A stretch of DNA of 64,000 nucleotides from Pseudomonas sp. URMO17WK12:I2 (GTDB lineage Bacteria > Pseudomonadota > Gammaproteobacteria > Pseudomonadales > Pseudomonadaceae): assembly GCF_003253735.1 (NCBI RefSeq), contig NZ_QKYW01000006.1:62001-126000 (forward strand), given 5' to 3'. Every line of letters starts with the position of its first letter. Position 1 is the stretch's first letter. The translations under genes and the position numbers were made by a program. The notes under the pieces are model-generated. The model searched no databases and had not been told where the DNA came from. It saw nothing but the letters and a program-made list of their open reading frames with translations. Positions 50,211 through 60,320 of the stretch are shown here, piece by piece.

Positions 50211-51532
50211 GCACGCAGCAAGCGCTGCCCGTCGAGCCAGGTGAGCCCCGGTTCTGCCCGGCACTGGTGATCGCCGCGCCGGCTTCGGGGCAGGGCAAGA
50301 CCACCGTTACCGCTGCCCTGGCGCGTCTGCATAGCCGCCAGGGCAAGCGGGTGCGGGTGTTCAAGTGCGGGCCGGACTTTCTCGACCCGATGATCCTGTC
50401 CCGTGCCAGCGGCAACCCGGTCTATCAGCTGGACCTGTGGATGGTCGGTGAGGCAGAGAGCCGCCGTCTGCTCTGGGAAGCCGCGGGCGAGGCCGATCTG
50501 ATTCTGATCGAAGGGGTGATGGGCTTGTTCGACGGCTCGCCGTCGGCGGCCGATCTGGCGCGCCGTTTCGGCGTGCCGGTGCTCGGCGTGATCGATGGCT
50601 CGGCCATGGCCCAGACCTTTGGCGCCCTGGCTGTCGGTCTGGCCAGTTATCAGCCGGACCTGCCGTTCTCCGGCGTGCTCGGCAACCGCGTCAACCCGGG
50701 GCGGCACAATGACCTGATCCGCGACAGCCTGCCGAGCTCCATCCGCTGGTATGGCTCGTTGCCGCGCAGCGCCGCCATCGAGTTGCCAAGCCGACACCTT
50801 GGCCTGGTGCAGGCCGCCGAGCTTGCCGACCTCGACGTGCGCCTGGATACCGCCGCCGATGCGCTGGCGCAGACCGCAACCGTGACCTTGCCACCGCCCG
50901 TGACCTTCGCCGCACCGGCGGTGACGCCATTGCCACCTTTGTTGGCCAGCGTGCGTATCGGAGTGGCCCGTGACTCATCCTTTGCCTTCATCTACCAGGC
51001 CAATCTCGATCTGCTCGAGCGGATGGGCGCGACCCTGGTGTTCTTCAGCCCGCTGGCGGACGAAGCGCTGCCCGAGGTGGACAGCCTCTACCTGCCCGGC
51101 GGCTACCCGGAGCTGCACTTGCAGGCACTGGCCGCCAACGCGTCCATGATCACGGCGATCAGGGCGCATCAGCAGGCCGGCAAGCCGATGCTCGCCGAGT
51201 GTGGGGGCATGTTGTACCTGCTCGAGTCGCTGAGCGATGTCGCCGGTGAGCGTGCCGAGCTGGCCGGCCTGGTGCCTGGCCATGCTCAGATGCAGAAGCG
51301 CCTGGTCGCCCTGGCTTTGCAGAGCGTGGCCTTGCCAGAGGGCGTGCTGCGCGGGCACAGCTATCACCATTCGCGGCTGGAGTCCGGGCTGGAGCCGCTG
51401 GTTCGTGGCGATTGCCCGAATGACAAACCGGTCAGCGAGGCGGTGTTTCGTATCGGCCGACTGACCGCTTCTTATATCCATTTTTATCTGCCGTCGAACC
51501 CGCCGGCAGCCGCGGCGTTGTTGCTGCCATGA
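50207..51532 (+). CDS. cobB: Cobyrinic acid a,c-diamide synthase
   Basis: A 441-residue ATP-dependent amidotransferase that amidates the a and c side chains of (hydrogeno)cobyrinic acid using glutamine. The N-terminal synthetase domain has IAAPASGQGKTTVTAAL and FKCGPDFLDPMIL; the C-terminal class I glutaminase domain has LYLPGGYPELHLQ, the Cys in MLAECGGMLYLLE and the terminal SYIHFYLPSNP. The start is TTG, in a TTGA overlap with the cobO stop. The 3' end overlaps bluB by 4 bp. Confidence 0.93.
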   Translation: MSTQQALPVEPGEPRFCPALVIAAPASGQGKTTVTAALARLHSRQGKRVRVFKCGPDFLDPMILSRASGNPVYQLDLWMVGEAESRRLLWEAAGEADLILIEGVMGLFDGSPSAADLARRFGVPVLGVIDGSAMAQTFGALAVGLASYQPDLPFSGVLGNRVNPGRHNDLIRDSLPSSIRWYGSLPRSAAIELPSRHLGLVQAAELADLDVRLDTAADALAQTATVTLPPPVTFAAPAVTPLPPLLASVRIGVARDSSFAFIYQANLDLLERMGATLVFFSPLADEALPEVDSLYLPGGYPELHLQALAANASMITAIRAHQQAGKPMLAECGGMLYLLESLSDVAGERAELAGLVPGHAQMQKRLVALALQSVALPEGVLRGHSYHHSRLESGLEPLVRGDCPNDKPVSEAVFRIGRLTASYIHFYLPSNPPAAAALLLP

Positions 51533-52179
51533 GCGAGCACGCCTTCAGCGCTGTAGAGCGCGCCGCCATCTACCGCGCCATCACCGAGCGCCGCGACATG
51601 CGCCATTTCAGCGGCGGCGAGGTGGCACCCGAGCTGCTTGCCCGGTTGCTCGAAGCGGCGCACCAGGCGCCCAGCGTCGGCCTGATGCAGCCGTGGCGCT
51701 TTATTCGCATCACCCGGCCGGCGCTGCGTGAAGGCATCTATCAGTTGGTCGAACAGGAGCGTCAGTTGACCGCCGAGGCCCTGGGCGAGCGCTCGGATGA
51801 ATTCATGCGCCTGAAGGTCGAGGGCGTTCGCGACTGCGCCGAGGTACTGGTGGCCGCGCTGATGGAGGGCCGCGAAGCCCACGTGTTCGGCCGGCGCACC
51901 TTGCCGGAAATGGACATGGCATCGCTGTCCTGCGCCATCCAGAACCTGTGGCTGGCCGCCCGTGGCGAAGGCCTCGGCATGGGCTGGGTATCGCTGTTCG
52001 ACCCCGTCGCCCTGGCTGAACTGCTGGGCATGCCGGCGGGCAGCAAGCCGGTCGCGGTTCTCTGCCTGGGGCCGGTACAGGCTTTTTACCCGGCACCGAT
52101 GCTGGTTCAGGAGGGTTGGGCGCAGGTTCGGCCGTTGAGTGAACTGCTGTTTCAGGATCGTTGGGAAAACCATGAATAA
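51529..52179 (+). CDS. bluB: 5,6-dimethylbenzimidazole synthase
   Basis: A 216-residue flavin-destroying enzyme that converts FMNH2 and oxygen to dimethylbenzimidazole, the lower ligand of B12. It has the nitroreductase-like fold of BluB with RAITERRDMRHFSGGEV, EAAHQAPSVGLMQPWRFI and ARGEGLGMGWVSLFDP. Its presence in the operon shows that this strain can make its own lower base aerobically. ATGA overlap with cobB; 12 bp gap to cbiB. Confidence 0.94.
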   Translation: MSEHAFSAVERAAIYRAITERRDMRHFSGGEVAPELLARLLEAAHQAPSVGLMQPWRFIRITRPALREGIYQLVEQERQLTAEALGERSDEFMRLKVEGVRDCAEVLVAALMEGREAHVFGRRTLPEMDMASLSCAIQNLWLAARGEGLGMGWVSLFDPVALAELLGMPAGSKPVAVLCLGPVQAFYPAPMLVQEGWAQVRPLSELLFQDRWENHE

Positions 52180-52191
52180 CGAGAACCGTCC

Positions 52192-53100
52192 GTGAGCCTG
52201 ATTCTCAGCGCCTTTGCAGGCGTGGCCCTGGACGCCGCCCTTGGCGAGCCGAAGCGTTGGCACCCGCTGGTAGGCTTCGGCAAGTTGGCTAGCCGCCTGG
52301 AGCAACGTTTCAACCCGTCCGGCGGCGGCTGGCGCAGCCACGGGGTGAGTGCCTGGTGCCTGGCGGTGCTGCCGATAACGCTGCTGACCGTGCTGCTGGT
52401 GCAACTGCCGTGGGTTGGCTGGCTGGTACAGATCGTTGCCCTGTATGCCGCCCTGGGGCTGCGCAGCCTGGATCAACATGCCCAGCCGGTAGCCCAGGCA
52501 CTGCGCCTGGGTGATCTGCCGCTGGCCCGGCAGCGGGTTGGCTACATGGTCAGCCGCCGCACCGAGGATCTGGACGCCACCGGCGTGGCCCGTGCCGGCA
52601 CCGAGTCGGTGCTGGAGAACGGCAGCGATGCGGTGTTCGCCGCGCTGTTCTGGTTTCTCGTCGCCGGCGCGCCGGGGGTGGTGCTGTACCGCCTGAGCAA
52701 TACCCTGGACGCCATGTGGGGCTATCGCAATGCGCGCTTCGAGCGCTTCGGCTGGGCGGCTGCGAAGATCGATGACGGGCTCAATTACCTGCCGGCGCGC
52801 CTGGTGGCATTGACCTATGCGGTGCTGGGGCGTACCACGCTGGCACTGCGCTGCTGGCAGCGCCAGGCGCCGCAGTGGGACAGCCCCAATGCCGGGCCGG
52901 TAATGGCCGCGGGCGCAGGCGCACTGGGCATCAGCCTGGGCGGCGCGGCGGTCTATCATGGCGAACTGCACCAGCGCCCCGAGCTGGGTGAAGGGCCGCC
53001 GCCACGGGCGCGGGATATCGAGCGGGCAATCAACCTGGTGTGGGGCGGCGTGCTGCTGTGGCTGCTGCTGATGCTGATCGTGGAGGTGTGCATTGCTTGA
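52192..53100 (+). CDS. cbiB: Adenosylcobinamide-phosphate synthase
   Basis: A 302-residue inner-membrane protein (cobD in Pseudomonas nomenclature) that joins aminopropanol phosphate to adenosylcobyric acid. About five membrane segments are visible (for example [20 protein letters not shown] and [17 protein letters not shown]), with the signature [20 protein letters not shown] and [17 protein letters not shown]. The start is GTG at 52192. The gene overlaps the PLP enzyme gene by 8 bp. Confidence 0.92.
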   Translation: MSLILSAFAGVALDAALGEPKRWHPLVGFGKLASRLEQRFNPSGGGWRSHGVSAWCLAVLPITLLTVLLVQLPWVGWLVQIVALYAALGLRSLDQHAQPVAQALRLGDLPLARQRVGYMVSRRTEDLDATGVARAGTESVLENGSDAVFAALFWFLVAGAPGVVLYRLSNTLDAMWGYRNARFERFGWAAAKIDDGLNYLPARLVALTYAVLGRTTLALRCWQRQAPQWDSPNAGPVMAAGAGALGISLGGAAVYHGELHQRPELGEGPPPRARDIERAINLVWGGVLLWLLLMLIVEVCIA

Positions 53101-54085
53101 GCACGGCGGAAGGCTGCGCAAGGCGGCGCTCCGGTATGACATCCCGTTGCGCGACTGGCTGGATCTCTCGACCGGCGTGGCGCCCTATGGCCTGCCGCTC
53201 GCGGAGATTCCTGCGCAGGTCTGGAATCGCCTGCCGGAACAGCACGACGGCCTCGAAGCCGCCGCCTGCGCCTACTATGGCGCTGCCGAGCTGCTACCGG
53301 TGGCTGGTTCCCAGGCGGCTATCCAGTGCCTGCCACGGCTGCGCCGCGAAGCGCGGGTTGGTATCGTGTCACCGGCTTATGCCGAGCATGCGGCGGCCTG
53401 GCAGCGCGAAGGGCATCGGGTGCTGGAGATCAGCGAAGCCGGCGTCAATCGCGCGTTGGAACGCCTCGACGTACTGCTGCTGGTCAATCCCAACAATCCC
53501 ACCGGGCGGCGCTTTTCGCCCGAGCAGCTGTATGCCTGGCATGCGCGCCTGGCCGAGCGGGGCGGTTGGCTGATCGTCGATGAAGCCTTTATCGACTGCA
53601 CCCCGGAGCAGAGCCTGGCGGCCCACGCGCAGTCGCCCGGGCTGATCGTGCTGCGCTCGTTCGGCAAATTCTTCGGCATGGCCGGTGCGCGTCTGGGCTT
53701 CGTGCTGGCCGAACGCAAGTTGCTCGATGAGCTGCAAGAAATGCTCGGGCCCTGGACGATCAGTGGCCCGACGCGCTGGCTGGCGACCGGGATGCTCGAG
53801 GACAGGGCTGCTCAGCAGATTCAGCGTCAGCGCTTGAACGCTGATGGTCAGCGCCTGGCTCGCTTGCTCAGTGAGCACAGCCTGGTGCCCACTGGTGGCT
53901 GCGCGCTGTTCCAGTGGCTCGCCAGCGAGCAGGCGGCGCTGCTGCACGAGTTTCTGGCCTGCAATGGCATCCTCACCCGGCTGTTCGAGCGCCCGGCCAG
54001 CATTCGTTTCGGCCTGCCGCCCGATGAGGCCGGCTGGCAGCGCCTGGCAGCGGCGCTAGAGGTCTTCGCCGGGGAGGTGCGATGA
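53093..54085 (+). CDS. cobD: Threonine-phosphate decarboxylase
   Basis: A 330-residue PLP-dependent aminotransferase-fold enzyme (often called cobC in Pseudomonas). It decarboxylates threonine phosphate to (R)-1-amino-2-propanol phosphate, the linker used by CbiB. The PLP lysine lies in [17 protein letters not shown]; the [10 protein letters not shown] and [11 protein letters not shown] motifs hold the cofactor. The start is TTG at 53093, inside the end of cbiB; no ATG or GTG gives the expected [17 protein letters not shown] opening. ATGA overlap with cobQ. Confidence 0.92.
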   Translation: MLEHGGRLRKAALRYDIPLRDWLDLSTGVAPYGLPLAEIPAQVWNRLPEQHDGLEAAACAYYGAAELLPVAGSQAAIQCLPRLRREARVGIVSPAYAEHAAAWQREGHRVLEISEAGVNRALERLDVLLLVNPNNPTGRRFSPEQLYAWHARLAERGGWLIVDEAFIDCTPEQSLAAHAQSPGLIVLRSFGKFFGMAGARLGFVLAERKLLDELQEMLGPWTISGPTRWLATGMLEDRAAQQIQRQRLNADGQRLARLLSEHSLVPTGGCALFQWLASEQAALLHEFLACNGILTRLFERPASIRFGLPPDEAGWQRLAAALEVFAGEVR

Positions 54086-55566
54086 GTCATTCACAACCCG
54101 GCGCCACGCTGATGGTGCAGGGCACCACGTCGGACGCGGGCAAGAGCACGCTGGTGACCGCCCTGTGCCGCTGGCTGCGACGCCAGGGCGTCAGCGTGGC
54201 ACCGTTCAAGCCGCAGAACATGGCACTCAACAGCGCGGTGACCGCAGACGGTGGCGAGATCGGCCGCGCCCAGGCGGTGCAGGCCCAGGCCTGCGGCATG
54301 CCGCCGCATACCGACATGAACCCGGTATTGCTCAAGCCGAACAGCGACACCGGCGCCCAGGTGATCATCCATGGCCAGGCGGTCGGCAACATGGATGCCG
54401 TGGCTTATCACGACTACAAGCAGGTCGCCCGGGAAGCGGTGCTGGCCTCCCATGGGCGCCTGCGGGCCAGCCACCAGGTGGTGATGGTCGAGGGGGCCGG
54501 TTCGCCTGCGGAGATCAACCTGCGTGCCAATGACATCGCCAACATGGGCTTCGCCGAGGCGGTCGACTGCCCGGTTATCCTGGTCGCCGATATCGACAAG
54601 GGCGGTGTGTTCGCCCATCTGGTCGGCACCCTGGAGCTGCTGTCGCCGAGCGAGCAGGCGCGGCTCAAGGGTTTCGTGATCAACCGGTTCCGCGGTGATA
54701 TCGCCTTGCTCAAGCCGGGACTGGACTGGCTCGAACAGCGCACCGGCAAACCGGTGCTGGGCGTGCTGCCGTACCTGATGGACTTTCATCTGGAGGCCGA
54801 GGACGCCATCGACCGCCGCCAGGTGAGCAAGGCCGATCAGGTGCTCAAGGTGGTGGTGCCGGTGTTGCCGCGGATCAGCAACCACACCGATTTCGATCCG
54901 CTGCGTCTGCACCCTCAGGTCGAGCTGAGCTTCGTCGGCCCTGGCGAAGCGATCCCGTCGGCCGATCTGATCATCCTGCCCGGCTCCAAAAGCGTACGTG
55001 CGGACCTGGCCTTCCTGCGCCGCGGCGGCTGGGAAGCGGCCATCGATCGGCACCTGCGCTATGGCGGCAAGCTGCTGGGTATCTGCGGCGGCCTGCAGAT
55101 GCTCGGGCGTCGGGTCGAGGATCCGGCTGGGCTGGAAGGGCCTGCCGGCGGCAGCGATGGCTTCGGCCTGCTGCAGATCGACACCGTGCTGGAGCCGCAC
55201 AAGCAGCTGCGCAACGTCAGCGGCCGGCTGTGCCTGGAGGACGCCGTTATCAGCGGCTACGAAATCCATGCCGGGGTCACCTCGGGTATCGGCCTGCAGC
55301 GCGCCGCGGTGCAGCTTGAGGATGGCCGCAGCGATGGTGCGTTGAGCGAAGATGGTCAGGTCATGGGCACCTACCTGCATGGGCTGTTCGAGTCCTCGGC
55401 GGCGTGCAGCGCGCTGCTGCATTGGGCCGGGCTGCATGACGTGCAAGCCGTGGATTACCACGCACTGCGTGAGCGCGATATCGAGCGCCTGGCCGATCTG
55501 GTCGAAAACCATCTGGACCAGGCTGCCCTGCGGGCACTCTGTGGCCTGAGCGAGGAGACGCGCTAG
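54082..55566 (+). CDS. cobQ: Cobyric acid synthase
   Basis: A 494-residue glutamine amidotransferase that amidates side chains b, d, e and g of adenosylcobyrinic acid diamide. The synthetase domain has [17 protein letters not shown] and [11 protein letters not shown]; the C-terminal glutaminase domain has [29 protein letters not shown] (Cys) and [12 protein letters not shown] (His). Normal length, no lesion. It starts in an ATGA overlap with the PLP gene and is directly followed by cobU. Confidence 0.95.
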   Translation: MSHSQPGATLMVQGTTSDAGKSTLVTALCRWLRRQGVSVAPFKPQNMALNSAVTADGGEIGRAQAVQAQACGMPPHTDMNPVLLKPNSDTGAQVIIHGQAVGNMDAVAYHDYKQVAREAVLASHGRLRASHQVVMVEGAGSPAEINLRANDIANMGFAEAVDCPVILVADIDKGGVFAHLVGTLELLSPSEQARLKGFVINRFRGDIALLKPGLDWLEQRTGKPVLGVLPYLMDFHLEAEDAIDRRQVSKADQVLKVVVPVLPRISNHTDFDPLRLHPQVELSFVGPGEAIPSADLIILPGSKSVRADLAFLRRGGWEAAIDRHLRYGGKLLGICGGLQMLGRRVEDPAGLEGPAGGSDGFGLLQIDTVLEPHKQLRNVSGRLCLEDAVISGYEIHAGVTSGIGLQRAAVQLEDGRSDGALSEDGQVMGTYLHGLFESSAACSALLHWAGLHDVQAVDYHALRERDIERLADLVENHLDQAALRALCGLSEETR

Positions 55567-56088
55567 ATGCGTGAGCTGATTCTGGGTGGTGCCCGCTCGG
55601 GCAAGAGCCGCCTGGCCGAGCGCCTGGCCGCCGAGTCGGGGCTGGAAGTCATCTATATCGCCACCAGCCAGCCGCTCGACGGCGAGATGAGCAGCCGCGT
55701 TCGTGCGCACCGTGAACGGCGCCCGGTCGAGTGGGGGCTGGTCGAGGAACCATTGGCGCTGGCGCGAGCGCTCCAGGAGCAGGCCTCGCCTGATCGCTGC
55801 CTGCTGGTCGACTGCCTGACCCTGTGGCTGACCAACCTGCTGATGCTGGACGACGAGGCGCGCCTGGACCGCGAGTGCGAAGCGCTCCTGGCCTGCCTGC
55901 AAAAGCTATCGGGCCGGGTGATTCTGGTCAGTAACGAAACCGGCCTTGGCGTGGTGCCGATGGGCGAGCTGACTCGCCGTTACGTGGATGCCGCCGGTTT
56001 GCTGCACCAGGCCGTTGCCGAGCGCTGCGAGCGCGTGCTGTTCACCGTTGCCGGCTTGCCGATGCTTCTCAAGGGAGACCCGTTATGA
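55567..56088 (+). CDS. cobU: Adenosylcobinamide kinase / phosphate guanylyltransferase
   Basis: A 173-residue bifunctional enzyme (cobP in Pseudomonas nomenclature) that phosphorylates adenosylcobinamide and then attaches GMP. It has the P-loop [13 protein letters not shown] at residues 6-18, the guanylylated-His region [18 protein letters not shown] and the [14 protein letters not shown] and [19 protein letters not shown] motifs. It starts directly after the cobQ stop and overlaps cobT by 4 bp (ATGA). Confidence 0.94.
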   Translation: MRELILGGARSGKSRLAERLAAESGLEVIYIATSQPLDGEMSSRVRAHRERRPVEWGLVEEPLALARALQEQASPDRCLLVDCLTLWLTNLLMLDDEARLDRECEALLACLQKLSGRVILVSNETGLGVVPMGELTRRYVDAAGLLHQAVAERCERVLFTVAGLPMLLKGDPL

Positions 56089-57140
56089 CAATCGATTGGT
56101 GGCTCAACCCCACCCAGCCCCTGGACTCGGTGGCGCGCGACAAGGCCGTGGCTCGCCAGGCGCAGCTGACCAAACCGGCCGGTTCGCTCGGCGAGCTGGA
56201 GCGCCTGGCGGTGCACCTGGCGGCGCTGCAGGGTCGCGAGCGTCCGCAGGTCGACAAGGTGTGGATCAGCATTTTCGCCGGCGACCATGGGGTGGTGGCC
56301 GAGGGCGTTTCCGCCTATCCCCAGGCGGTCACCGGGCAGATGCTGCGCAACTTCGTTTCCGGTGGCGCGGCGATCAGCGTGCTGGCCAGTCAGTTGGGTG
56401 CCGCCCTGGAGGTGACCGATCTGGGTACTGCCGAGCCGCTCGAACCGTTGCCGGGTGTGCGTCATCTGCAGGTCGGGGCGGGCACCGCCAACCTGATGCG
56501 CGAGGCTGCCATGACTCCGGCCCAGGCGCTGATCGCCATGCAGGCCGGGCGCGACAGCGTGATTCGCGCCGCTGAGCAGCGCCATGAATTGTTCATCGGC
56601 GGCGAAATGGGCATCGGCAATACCACCGCGGCCACGGCGTTGGCCTGCCTGCTGCTGGATTGCCCGGTTGGCGAGCTGGTCGGGCCGGGCACTGGCCTGG
56701 CCGCGGCGGGTGTCGCCCACAAGGCGCAGGTGATCGAAACGGCCCTGAAACTGCACCAAGACGCCGCCGATCAGCCTATCGAAGCGCTGCGTTGCCTCGG
56801 CGGCTTCGAGATCGCCGCGCTGACCGGCGCTTACCTGGCCTGCGCGCAACAGGGCGTGGTGGCGCTGGTCGACGGCTTCATCTGCAGCGTGGCGGCCTTG
56901 CTGGCGGTGCGTCTGAACCCGGCGTGCCGCGACTGGCTGCTGTTCTCCCACCAGAGCGCCGAGCCTGGCCATCAGCGCCTGCTCGCGGCCTTGCAGGCCA
57001 CGCCGATCGTCAGCCTGGGGCTGCGCCTGGGTGAGGGCAGCGGTGCGGCGCTGGTGGTGCCGATGCTGCGCCTGGCCTGTGCGCTGCACAACGGCATGGC
57101 CACCTTTGCCGAAGCCGCGGTCGCGGATCGCCCGGCGTGA
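56085..57140 (+). CDS. cobT: Nicotinate-nucleotide-DMB phosphoribosyltransferase
   Basis: A 351-residue enzyme (cobU in Pseudomonas nomenclature) that makes alpha-ribazole phosphate from nicotinate mononucleotide and dimethylbenzimidazole supplied by BluB. Landmarks are [52 protein letters not shown] and the catalytic Glu in [17 protein letters not shown]. The length matches the family. Its stop overlaps the GTG of the phosphatase gene by 4 bp. Confidence 0.95.
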   Translation: MTIDWWLNPTQPLDSVARDKAVARQAQLTKPAGSLGELERLAVHLAALQGRERPQVDKVWISIFAGDHGVVAEGVSAYPQAVTGQMLRNFVSGGAAISVLASQLGAALEVTDLGTAEPLEPLPGVRHLQVGAGTANLMREAAMTPAQALIAMQAGRDSVIRAAEQRHELFIGGEMGIGNTTAATALACLLLDCPVGELVGPGTGLAAAGVAHKAQVIETALKLHQDAADQPIEALRCLGGFEIAALTGAYLACAQQGVVALVDGFICSVAALLAVRLNPACRDWLLFSHQSAEPGHQRLLAALQATPIVSLGLRLGEGSGAALVVPMLRLACALHNGMATFAEAAVADRPA

Positions 57141-57703
57141 TCCTGCACCTGCTGCGCCACGGCGAAACGGAGCAGGGCGGTGGTCTGCGCGGCAGCCTCG
57201 ACGATGCACTGACCGGGGCTGGCTGGGCACAGTTGCGCGCTGCGGTGCTAGCCGAGGAACGCTGGGCTGCCGTGGTCAGCTCGCCGCTGCAGCGTTGTGC
57301 GCGGTTTGCCGAGGAACTGGCGGCTGCCCGCGGCTTGCCGCTGCAATTCGAGGCCGGCCTGCAGGAGTTGCATTTTGGCGATTGGGAAGGGCGCAGCGCC
57401 GCCCAGTTGATGGAAACCGACGCCGATGACCTGGGCCGCTTCTGGGCCGACCCTTATGCTTTCACGCCGCCGGGTGGCGAGCCGCTGCTCGCCTTCGAGG
57501 CGCGGGTGCTCGATGCACTGCAACGTTTGCACGCCGAGTACCCCGGGCAGCAACTGCTGGTGGTTACCCATGGCGGCGTGATGCGCCTGTTGCTGGCCAG
57601 GGCGCGTGGCTTGCCGCGCGAGCAGCTGCTGCAGGTCAGCGTGGCCCACGGCCAGCGGGTGCACCTGCAGTTCGACGCGCACGGTCTACGGGAGCTGCCA
57701 TGA
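57137..57703 (+). CDS. cobC: Alpha-ribazole phosphatase-like histidine phosphatase
   Basis: A 188-residue histidine phosphatase. The catalytic His and phosphate pocket are in [14 protein letters not shown], with [32 protein letters not shown] and the second His in [15 protein letters not shown]. In this context it should remove the 5'-phosphate from alpha-ribazole phosphate or adenosylcobalamin phosphate. The start is GTG in a GTGA overlap with cobT. The 3' end overlaps cobS by 4 bp. Confidence 0.92.
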   Translation: MILHLLRHGETEQGGGLRGSLDDALTGAGWAQLRAAVLAEERWAAVVSSPLQRCARFAEELAAARGLPLQFEAGLQELHFGDWEGRSAAQLMETDADDLGRFWADPYAFTPPGGEPLLAFEARVLDALQRLHAEYPGQQLLVVTHGGVMRLLLARARGLPREQLLQVSVAHGQRVHLQFDAHGLRELP

Positions 57704-58428
57704 CCCCGTTGTGGATCGCCCTGCAGTTCCTCACCCGGTTGCCCGTGCGCCTCTCCGGTATGCCCACGCCAGAGCAGACGGGGCGTTCGCTGTTGTTTTA
57801 TCCGCTGGTGGGCGGGTTGATCGGTACGTTGCTGATCGCTGCCGCCCACCTTCTTGAAGGGGCGCCGGCGGTTTTGCAGGCGGCCTTGTTGCTCACCCTG
57901 TGGGTAGGCCTGACCGGTGCCCTGCATCTCGATGGCCTGGCCGACAGCGCCGATGCCTGGATGGGCGGCTTCGGCGACCGCGAGCGCACCCTGGCGATCA
58001 TGAAGGATCCGCGCAGTGGCCCCATCGCCGTGGTGGTGCTGGTGTTGTTGCTGCTGCTCAAGTTTGCCGCTTTGCTGGCGCTACTCGATCAGGGTAATCA
58101 CTTGGTGCTGATACTGGCACCGGTGCTGGGGCGGGGTGCACTGTTGGTCTTGTTTTTGTCTACGCCTTACGTGCGTGCTGGCGGTCTTGGCGAGGCCCTG
58201 TCCGGCCATTTGCCCAGGTCTACCGGCATCGCTGTATCCGCCGTTACGGCGCTGGTGTGTCTGCTGCTCGGTGGTATCTGGACGCTGCTGGCGGCGGCAG
58301 GCGTTTTCTTCTGGGCGCGCCGCATGATGATTCAACGCCTGAGTGGTACCACAGGCGATACCGCAGGCGCGTTGCTGGAGGTACTGGAGTGCACTGTACT
58401 CATGGTGCTGGCTCTGCAGGTCGCCTGA
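57700..58428 (+). CDS. cobS: Adenosylcobinamide-GDP ribazoletransferase
   Basis: A 242-residue inner-membrane enzyme (cobV in Pseudomonas nomenclature) that joins adenosylcobinamide-GDP to alpha-ribazole (phosphate), the last main step of cobalamin assembly. It has about six membrane helices, and the conserved acidic motif GALHLDGLADSADAWMGGFGD lies near residue 70 (motif location), plus MKDPRSGPIAVVVLVLLLLL. It is the last gene of the operon. No clear terminator was seen in the 86 bp before the MarR gene. Confidence 0.93.
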   Translation: MTPLWIALQFLTRLPVRLSGMPTPEQTGRSLLFYPLVGGLIGTLLIAAAHLLEGAPAVLQAALLLTLWVGLTGALHLDGLADSADAWMGGFGDRERTLAIMKDPRSGPIAVVVLVLLLLLKFAALLALLDQGNHLVLILAPVLGRGALLVLFLSTPYVRAGGLGEALSGHLPRSTGIAVSAVTALVCLLLGGIWTLLAAAGVFFWARRMMIQRLSGTTGDTAGALLEVLECTVLMVLALQVA

Positions 58429-58514
58429 CGACGGTTGCGCCAATCTCCAATACTTCGCCCGGCCCCTGGATTTAGGGTTGTGCGCGCTGAGTTGCGGGTA
58501 TATACCTATATTCC

Positions 58515-58934
58515 ATGTTACCTACCGAATGCTTATGCACTCGCTTGCGTCGTGCCAGCCGTGGCGTTAGCAAGCTCTATGACGACGCGCTGAGCGGTGT
58601 CGGGCTCAACGCTGCCCAGTATTCTCTGCTCAGGCACCTGCAGCGCCTCGATCAGCCAAGCATTACCGACCTGGCCGAAGCCATGGGTCTGGAGCGCAGT
58701 ACGCTTGGCCGTAACCTTCGGGTCTTGGAAGGGCGCAGCCTGGTGACGCTGCAAGGTGGCACCGATCAACGTCACCGTCTGGTGGGGTTGACCGAGGCTG
58801 GAGAACGACTGCTCGGCGACGCGCTGGACGCCTGGCAGGGCGTACAGGTGCAGCTGAAGCAGCGCGTGCAGGCGCATCATCTGCAAGCGCTGGATGAGCT
58901 GCTGGCCACCCTGGATCGACCACAAGGGCGTTAA
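58515..58934 (+). CDS. MarR family transcriptional regulator
   Basis: A 139-residue winged-helix regulator. The recognition region is SITDLAEAMGLERSTLGRNLRVLEGR, followed by the wing VTLQGGTDQRHRLVGLTEAG; N- and C-terminal helices form the dimer interface. It is upstream of and co-oriented with an MFS transporter gene 36 bp away, the usual MarR arrangement, so it probably regulates that transporter. Its TATATACCTATA-rich leader (58499-58512) may contain the promoter and operator. Confidence 0.9.
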   Translation: MLPTECLCTRLRRASRGVSKLYDDALSGVGLNAAQYSLLRHLQRLDQPSITDLAEAMGLERSTLGRNLRVLEGRSLVTLQGGTDQRHRLVGLTEAGERLLGDALDAWQGVQVQLKQRVQAHHLQALDELLATLDRPQGR

Positions 58935-58970
58935 TCGCCATGTTGGCTTTGCTAGTAAAAAGGACATGCC

Positions 58971-60173
58971 ATGAGTTCGCTACAGCGCACGAGTATCTGG
59001 TTGATGGTGGGAGCGTCGCTGATCCTTGCCCTGTCTCTCGGCACTCGCCACGGATTTGGTCTGTTCTTGACCCCCATGAGCGCGGATTTCGGCTGGGGCC
59101 GTGGCGTTTTCGCCTTTGCCATCGCCTTGCAGAACCTGATATGGGGTGTCGCCCAACCCTTTACCGGCGCGCTGGCTGATCGTTTCGGCGCGCAGCGGGC
59201 GATCATCGTCGGCGGTGTGCTCTATGCCGCCGGGCTGGTGCTGATGGGGTTGGCGGATTCGCCGCTGTCGCTGTCGCTGAGTGCGGGGCTGCTGATCGGT
59301 ATTGGCCTGTCCGGTACCTCCTTCTCGGTGATTCTTGGCGTGGTCGGCCGGGCGGTGCCGGTGGAAAAGCGCAGCATGGCCATGGGCATCGCGGCGGCCG
59401 CGGGCTCCTTCGGCCAGTTCGCCATGTTGCCGGGCACCTTGGGGTTGATCGGCTGGCTGGGCTGGTCGGCTGCATTGATCACCCTGGGCATCATGGTGGC
59501 GCTGATCGTGCCGTTGGCAGGCATGGTCAAGGATCGTCCACCGGTGAGCCAAGGGCCGCAGCAGACCCTGGGCGAGGCGCTGCGCGAAGCGTGCAGCCAT
59601 TCGGGGTTCTGGCTGCTGGCGCTGGGCTTTTTCGTCTGCGGCTTCCAGGTGGTGTTCATCGGCGTGCACCTGCCGGCCTACCTGGTCGACCAGCATCTGC
59701 CGGCCATCGTCGGCACTACGGTGCTGGCACTGGTAGGGCTGTTCAACGTGTTCGGCACTTATATCGCCGGCTGGCTGGGCGGGCGCCGTTCCAAACCGCG
59801 GCTGCTCAGCGCGCTGTACCTGGCCCGTGGCGTAGTCATCGCGCTGTTCATCAGCGTGCCGCTGACCATCTGGACGGCCTACGCCTTCGGGATCGCCATG
59901 GGGCTGCTGTGGCTGTCCACGGTGCCGTTGACCAATGGCACCGTGGCCACGCTGTTCGGCGTGCGCAATCTGTCGATGCTCGGCGGTATCGTGTTCCTGT
60001 TCCACCAGTTGGGCTCGTTCATGGGCGGCTGGCTCGGCGGTTACCTTTACGACCACACCGGCAGCTATGATCTGGTGTGGCAGATTTCCATCCTGCTCAG
60101 CGTGGTCGCCGCCGCGCTCAACTGGCCGGTGCGCGAGCAACCCGTGGCGCGTTTGCAAGGCGCCCAGGCATGA
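58971..60173 (+). CDS. MFS transporter
   Basis: A 400-residue major facilitator with twelve predicted helices. The N-terminal TRHGFGLFLTPMSADFGWGRGVFAFA is typical of the MFS subgroup related to oxalate/formate and monocarboxylate carriers, and the loop 2-3 signature is GALADRFGAQRAIIVGG. LGGRRSKPRLLSALYLARG is the equivalent loop in the C-terminal half. The ATG at 58971 has AAGGAC upstream. The substrate is unknown. It overlaps the next small gene by 4 bp (ATGA), indicating coupled translation. Confidence 0.9.
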   Translation: MSSLQRTSIWLMVGASLILALSLGTRHGFGLFLTPMSADFGWGRGVFAFAIALQNLIWGVAQPFTGALADRFGAQRAIIVGGVLYAAGLVLMGLADSPLSLSLSAGLLIGIGLSGTSFSVILGVVGRAVPVEKRSMAMGIAAAAGSFGQFAMLPGTLGLIGWLGWSAALITLGIMVALIVPLAGMVKDRPPVSQGPQQTLGEALREACSHSGFWLLALGFFVCGFQVVFIGVHLPAYLVDQHLPAIVGTTVLALVGLFNVFGTYIAGWLGGRRSKPRLLSALYLARGVVIALFISVPLTIWTAYAFGIAMGLLWLSTVPLTNGTVATLFGVRNLSMLGGIVFLFHQLGSFMGGWLGGYLYDHTGSYDLVWQISILLSVVAAALNWPVREQPVARLQGAQA

Positions 60174-60295
60174 CGCCTAAACCTCTGATCCTGGTGGCGG
60201 CCGGCGCATCTGGTTTGGCGCTGCTGGCTGTGGTGTTCTGGGCCTGGCGCACAGGTGGGCTGGCGATCATGCAACTGGGCATGAGCCTGTGCTGA
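60170..60295 (+). CDS. 41-residue single-helix membrane protein
   Basis: A very small protein starting in an ATGA overlap with the MFS stop. It consists of a short basic start (MTPKPLI), one hydrophobic helix ([19 protein letters not shown]) and a short C-terminal part ([15 protein letters not shown]). No family is recognised. The coupled start and the clean single-helix pattern support a real gene; it may accompany the transporter or the following peroxidase, whose start is 25 bp downstream. Confidence 0.6.
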   Translation: MTPKPLILVAAGASGLALLAVVFWAWRTGGLAIMQLGMSLC

Positions 60296-60320
60296 GCGAT
60301 TACCGATAAGGAGCGATTCG

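Noticed and set aside
58980..60158. Long minus-strand open frame opposite the MFS gene
   Set aside because: His/Gln/Arg-rich shadow frame; the plus-strand MFS protein is clear.
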